Origin: Aquisphaera giovannonii
Lineage (GTDB): Bacteria; Planctomycetota; Planctomycetia; Isosphaerales; Isosphaeraceae
Direction of reading: 5' to 3'
NCBI RefSeq assembly: GCF_008087625.1
Contig: NZ_CP042997.1
Span: 3,348,001-3,412,000, forward strand
DNA: 64,000 nt
Every line of letters starts with the position of its first letter. Position 1 is the first letter of the stretch. The notes under the pieces are model-generated. The model ran no database searches, was not told the origin of the DNA, and saw only the letters and a program-made list of their open reading frames with translations. This document shows positions 61,121 through 64,000 of this stretch, in pieces. Position numbers and translations under genes: made by a program.

Positions 61121-62092
61121 TCAGCGCGTCTTCTCGCCGGCGTGGTCCGGCTTCGCGGGCCGCTCGCCGCGCGTCAGGAGGGTCGTCAGGTCCGCGTCGC
61201 TCCACTTGCCGGCCGCCGGATCGAAGCGGAGGTAGTGATCCCCGGCCTGGACGGTGACGAGCCCGGGACGGACCGAGAGCATCGCCTGGACGCTCGCGGG
61301 GATCTCGGCGACGTCCCATCGGTCGGCCGCGGCCCCGTAGGCATAGACGTGCCGGCCGATCTGGCAGGCGGCCACCCCGGGGGCGACCACGGGCATGACC
61401 TGGCCGGTGAAGGGTTCCCGGAGCTCGACCGTGGCCCAACGGTCGCCGGCCGGGCGGCTGGCGGCGAGCCTCCGGATGTTCGTCCCGGCGACACGCAGGA
61501 CCGTGACCCCCTCCCCGGAGATCGGCGTCGCCTTCAGGTCGGACCCGGCCGCTTCCCCTCCCTCGCCGAGCTTCGGCTTCTCGCGCCCTGGCTCGGGCAG
61601 CGGCACGAAGGTCATCGAGCGCATCTTCGAGGCGTCGAGGGACAGCGTGCCGCAATCGATCGCCAGCAGCCAGTTCATGCGCGCGATCTTCCCCCTGATC
61701 TCGCGCCCGGTCGTCGTGAAGATCGCGTCCTTCGCGGGCTCCTTCGCCTCGTCGTCCCCGTCCTTCTCCGCGTCCTTCGCGGCCGATGCGAACCGGATGA
61801 GCTTCACGAAGCTCGCCTCGACCTGGTACTGGCCGGCGGAGCCTGAGATGCCGACCGCATTCAAGTAGATCTTGCCGGCGATCTTCTCGCCGTCGGCCAT
61901 CTCGACCTGCACCGTCCTCTCGACGCCGACCGGGCCGCCGAATCCCTCGGCCAGCATGTTGCCCATCATGCCGCGGGCCCCGGGCTGGGGGCGCGCCATG
62001 CCGCCGCCCATGCCTCCCATCCCGCCGAGCTGGGCGGACGCCTGCGGCGACGCGAGGATCAGCATCAGTCCGACGAGCGAGAACCGACGCAT
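61121..62092 (-). CDS. Secreted protein of unknown function, paralogue A
   Basis: A 323-residue protein with a signal peptide (MRRFSLVGLMLILASPQASAQ) followed by a Gly/Met-rich stretch (LGGMGGMGGGMARP). The body resembles the adjacent paralogue at 62656: VEMADGEKIAGKIYLN, ASFVKLIRFAS, IFTTTGREIRGKIARMNW, and the shared KMRSMTFVPLPEPGR. A C-terminal part (~200-310) of short beta strands follows, with GDRWATVELREPF and FDPAAGKWSDADL. Both copies recall small beta-rich envelope proteins; no function recognised. ATG 62092 chosen at the signal peptide. Confidence 0.75.
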   Translation of the reverse strand: MRRFSLVGLMLILASPQASAQLGGMGGMGGGMARPQPGARGMMGNMLAEGFGGPVGVERTVQVEMADGEKIAGKIYLNAVGISGSAGQYQVEASFVKLIRFASAAKDAEKDGDDEAKEPAKDAIFTTTGREIRGKIARMNWLLAIDCGTLSLDASKMRSMTFVPLPEPGREKPKLGEGGEAAGSDLKATPISGEGVTVLRVAGTNIRRLAASRPAGDRWATVELREPFTGQVMPVVAPGVAACQIGRHVYAYGAAADRWDVAEIPASVQAMLSVRPGLVTVQAGDHYLRFDPAAGKWSDADLTTLLTRGERPAKPDHAGEKTR

Positions 62093-62655
62093 GGGGTCTA
62101 CCTCCTCGGGTGGGCGGGGAATCCTGCCTGAGACGGGCCGGACAGGGAAGGGATCGCCTCGCGCCGATCGTATCAGACGGCCCGCCACCCGGCGAGGCTC
62201 CCGTCGGCGGCCCGCCGGATTCCCGAAGGGTTCCGGACCGTGGTTTGGCGACACGGAATCGGCGGACCAGGGCGTCGGCCGCCTCGCCCGGCCGCGGGGG
62301 CGGCCCCATCGGCCCGGACTTCCTCAATCTGGACTTGATATGATCATTCGACGGTCGATCCTCGCCTGCGCGGAACTGGCCCGCCCGGTCGGAGGGACGC
62401 CCTCGAGACCGAACCCGGCCCCGGCCCCGGTCGACCCGGCCATGTCGGGCGTCATGGAGCACCACGACCGGCCCCGGTGTCGGCGGACGCCGACCGTCCC
62501 GCTCGACGGGTCGGGCCGACGGGTCGTCATTCACCACGTCGCCGTGGCCGACGAGCGCGAGGTCCTCGTCAGCCGTTCAGCCCTCGCGCCGTCATCAACG
62601 AGGAGCCCCGGACGGCCCTCGTCCGCGACGATCACGACGACGGCATCGGGGAGAT
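62093..62655. other. Long gap between the two secreted paralogues
   Basis: 563 bp with no protein-like ORF on either strand and no hairpin I would call a terminator. GC is lower around 62330-62345. It probably holds the promoter and leader of the gene at 61121-62092. Confidence 0.4.
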
Positions 62656-63648
62656 TCACGGCTTCTTCGCCGGTGGCCCGGGAGCCTTCGGGGCCGTCGT
62701 GACGAGGGCGCGGAGGTCCACGTCGCGCCACTTGCCCGCGCCGGGGTCGAAGCTCAGGACGTGGTCCCCGGCCAGGGCGATGACGATGCCGGACCGGACC
62801 TCGAGGGTCACGTTGTCGCGATTCGGGAGCGTGGCGACCTCCCAGCGGTCGAAGGCTGCGCTGTAGGCGAAGAGGTGATCGCCGACCTGGTACGCGGCCA
62901 CCCCGCCCGCGATCGCCGGGGCGAGGTCCCCCGAGAACGGCTCCTTCAGGTCCACCGTCCTCCACTCGCCGCCCCGCGGCCTGGAGGCGGCGAGGCGCGT
63001 GATGTTCGGCCCGCTGGCCGCCACGGCCGCGACCTCCGGGGCGAAGACCGGCCAGACGTTCAGCGGGGGCGGCTCGGCGACCGGGGCGGCGGCCGTCGCC
63101 CCGCCCTCGTTCAGGATCGGCTTCGCGCGGCCCGGCTCCGGCAGCGGCACGAAGGTCATGCTCCGCATCCGGGCCGGGTCGAGCGTGAAGGAGCCGTAGT
63201 CCGTGGTGAACGTCCAGCGCCCGCGCTGAACCCGCCCCTTGATCTCCTGGCCGTTCGACAGGATGACGGTCCCGGGACCGTCGGCCTGGGCCAGCCCAAC
63301 GTCTCCATCGTTCTCGGATTCGACGAATCGGATGATCTTCACGAGGGCGGGCGCGACCTGATGCTGGCCGGAGGTCGCCATGACGCTGACCGGGCCAAAA
63401 ACGATCCGGCCGGAGATCGTCTCGCCGTCGATCATCTCCACGCACACCGTCCTGGTGATGGGCTGCATGTCCGCGCCGCCAGGCTCGGCGAGGGCGATCC
63501 TCGCCGGCCGATTCGCGGCCGCTGCGGCGTCCGGCCGGGGGGGCTGGATGGCGCCCGGGACGACCATCCCGCCGAACTGGGCGAAGGCGTCGCCCGGGGC
63601 GAGGACGAGGGCGACGGCGACGGCCAGGAAGCAGTCACGACGGAACAT
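62656..63648 (-). CDS. Secreted protein of unknown function, paralogue B
   Basis: A 330-residue protein with a signal peptide (RDCFLAVAVALVLAPGDAFAQ). It shares with paralogue A the order of blocks: VCVEMIDGETISGRIVFG, LVKIIRFVES, ILSNGQEIKGRVQRGRW, then MRSMTFVPLPEPGR, and a C-terminal DHVLSFDPGAGKWRDVDL. It is a tandem duplicate transcribed toward paralogue A. Start ATG 63648 at the signal peptide. Function unknown. Confidence 0.75.
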   Translation of the reverse strand: MFRRDCFLAVAVALVLAPGDAFAQFGGMVVPGAIQPPRPDAAAAANRPARIALAEPGGADMQPITRTVCVEMIDGETISGRIVFGPVSVMATSGQHQVAPALVKIIRFVESENDGDVGLAQADGPGTVILSNGQEIKGRVQRGRWTFTTDYGSFTLDPARMRSMTFVPLPEPGRAKPILNEGGATAAAPVAEPPPLNVWPVFAPEVAAVAASGPNITRLAASRPRGGEWRTVDLKEPFSGDLAPAIAGGVAAYQVGDHLFAYSAAFDRWEVATLPNRDNVTLEVRSGIVIALAGDHVLSFDPGAGKWRDVDLRALVTTAPKAPGPPAKKP

Positions 63649-63720
63649 GGCGTGCTCCTCCGAAGGGCGATGATCGACGCGGAGCCGCGCCATCCTACCC
63701 GATCGAAGGGCGCGGACACA

Positions 63721-64000
63721 TCAGCCCCTGAGCGCCACGGCGATGATCAGGATGGCCAGGAGGCCGAGGCCCATGGCGACCAGGCAGAAGTGGAAGAGCC
63801 AGCGGAGGTCGTCCACGGACTCCTGGCGAGGCCGGGCGGCGGGCAGGGGCCGCCTGGCGGCGGCGAGCGGGGGCAGGGGGGCCTTGTGTCGCGGCGCGTT
63901 GGACGGCTCCGGGTCGCCGAGGTCTCGCAGCGAGGCGAAGCCCGACTCCGACTCGTCGGAGAGCGACAGGAGCAGCAGGTCCTCCTCCGCCAGTGCGGGC
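63721..64000 (-). CDS. Small protein with a C-terminal membrane helix, 5' part outside window
   Basis: The frame is open from the right edge to TGA at 63721-63723 (93 complete codons, last of the gene). The visible part begins EEDLLLLSLSDESESGF, continues with a Pro/Ala/Arg-rich stretch, and ends with one transmembrane helix (FHFCLVAMGLGLLAILIIAV) and a four-residue tail. This is tail-anchor-like topology. Too little is visible for a family. Confidence 0.6.
   Translation of the reverse strand, partial: PALAEEDLLLLSLSDESESGFASLRDLGDPEPSNAPRHKAPLPPLAAARRPLPAARPRQESVDDLRWLFHFCLVAMGLGLLAILIIAVALRG

Overview
The window is high-GC chromosomal DNA (about 70% GC by eye). Its gene content points to a planctomycete, probably of the Isosphaeraceae type: a secreted sulfatase, a DUF1571 lipoprotein, many secreted proteins of unknown function, GH92/GH125/GH2 mannosidases, a Planctomycetota-style FabZ/ACP/FabZ/KS/KS cluster and an elongation factor P with a non-standard loop tip. 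The taxonomic placement is inference; no rRNA is present.

Region 1 (1-1053): the 3' part of a Gfo/Idh/MocA oxidoreductase, then the 5' half of a tRNA-Gln(CUG) gene.

Region 2 (1054-16106): an integrated mobile element bounded by a 53-bp direct repeat (one mismatch) lying exactly 15,000 bp apart. The left copy is the 3' part of the tRNA; the right copy is the displaced tRNA end followed by what looks like the original terminator. Almost all genes read on the minus strand. In transcription order they are: AlpA-like HTH, ribbon-helix-helix protein, primase-helicase, an origin-like 30-bp inverted repeat, three small proteins (two with Cys pairs), a second HTH, a small protein, an HK97-type capsid protein, a small protein, a tail tape-measure protein, a lower-GC three-gene cassette (DUF6941, unknown, HEPN), small proteins, and a tyrosine integrase beside attL. 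I see no terminase, portal, protease or lysis gene, so it resembles a phage satellite or a reduced prophage. Two repeat systems mark it: a dispersed hairpin motif (core AGCCRCCCA, 19 sites) and GTGCAAC sites clustered near both ends. This is the most novel part of the window.

Region 3 (16107-30412): a TauE/SafE-type permease and a DnaQ-like exonuclease, then a mannose-glycan locus organised around a divergent promoter region. GH125 and GH2 mannosidases read leftward; an MFS sugar transporter, a ROK kinase and a GH92 mannosidase read rightward. A small membrane protein, efp and an M20 deacylase follow.

Region 4 (30413-44165): secreted small protein, M28 peptidase, beta-propeller protein, then a lipid/polyketide-type cluster (FabZ-like, ACP, FabZ-like, Cys-less KS, intact KS, alpha/beta hydrolase, GH3-type adenylating enzyme) and a DUF1571 lipoprotein.

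Region 5 (44166-64000): a lone receiver domain, NicO-type metal permease, enolase-superfamily enzyme overlapping an alpha/beta hydrolase, secreted MsrB, HExxH metallopeptidase, proline-rich membrane protein overlapping fumC, metallophosphoesterase, a very long Lhr-type helicase carrying an in-frame palindromic insertion, a sulfatase, two tandem secreted paralogues and a truncated membrane protein at the right edge.
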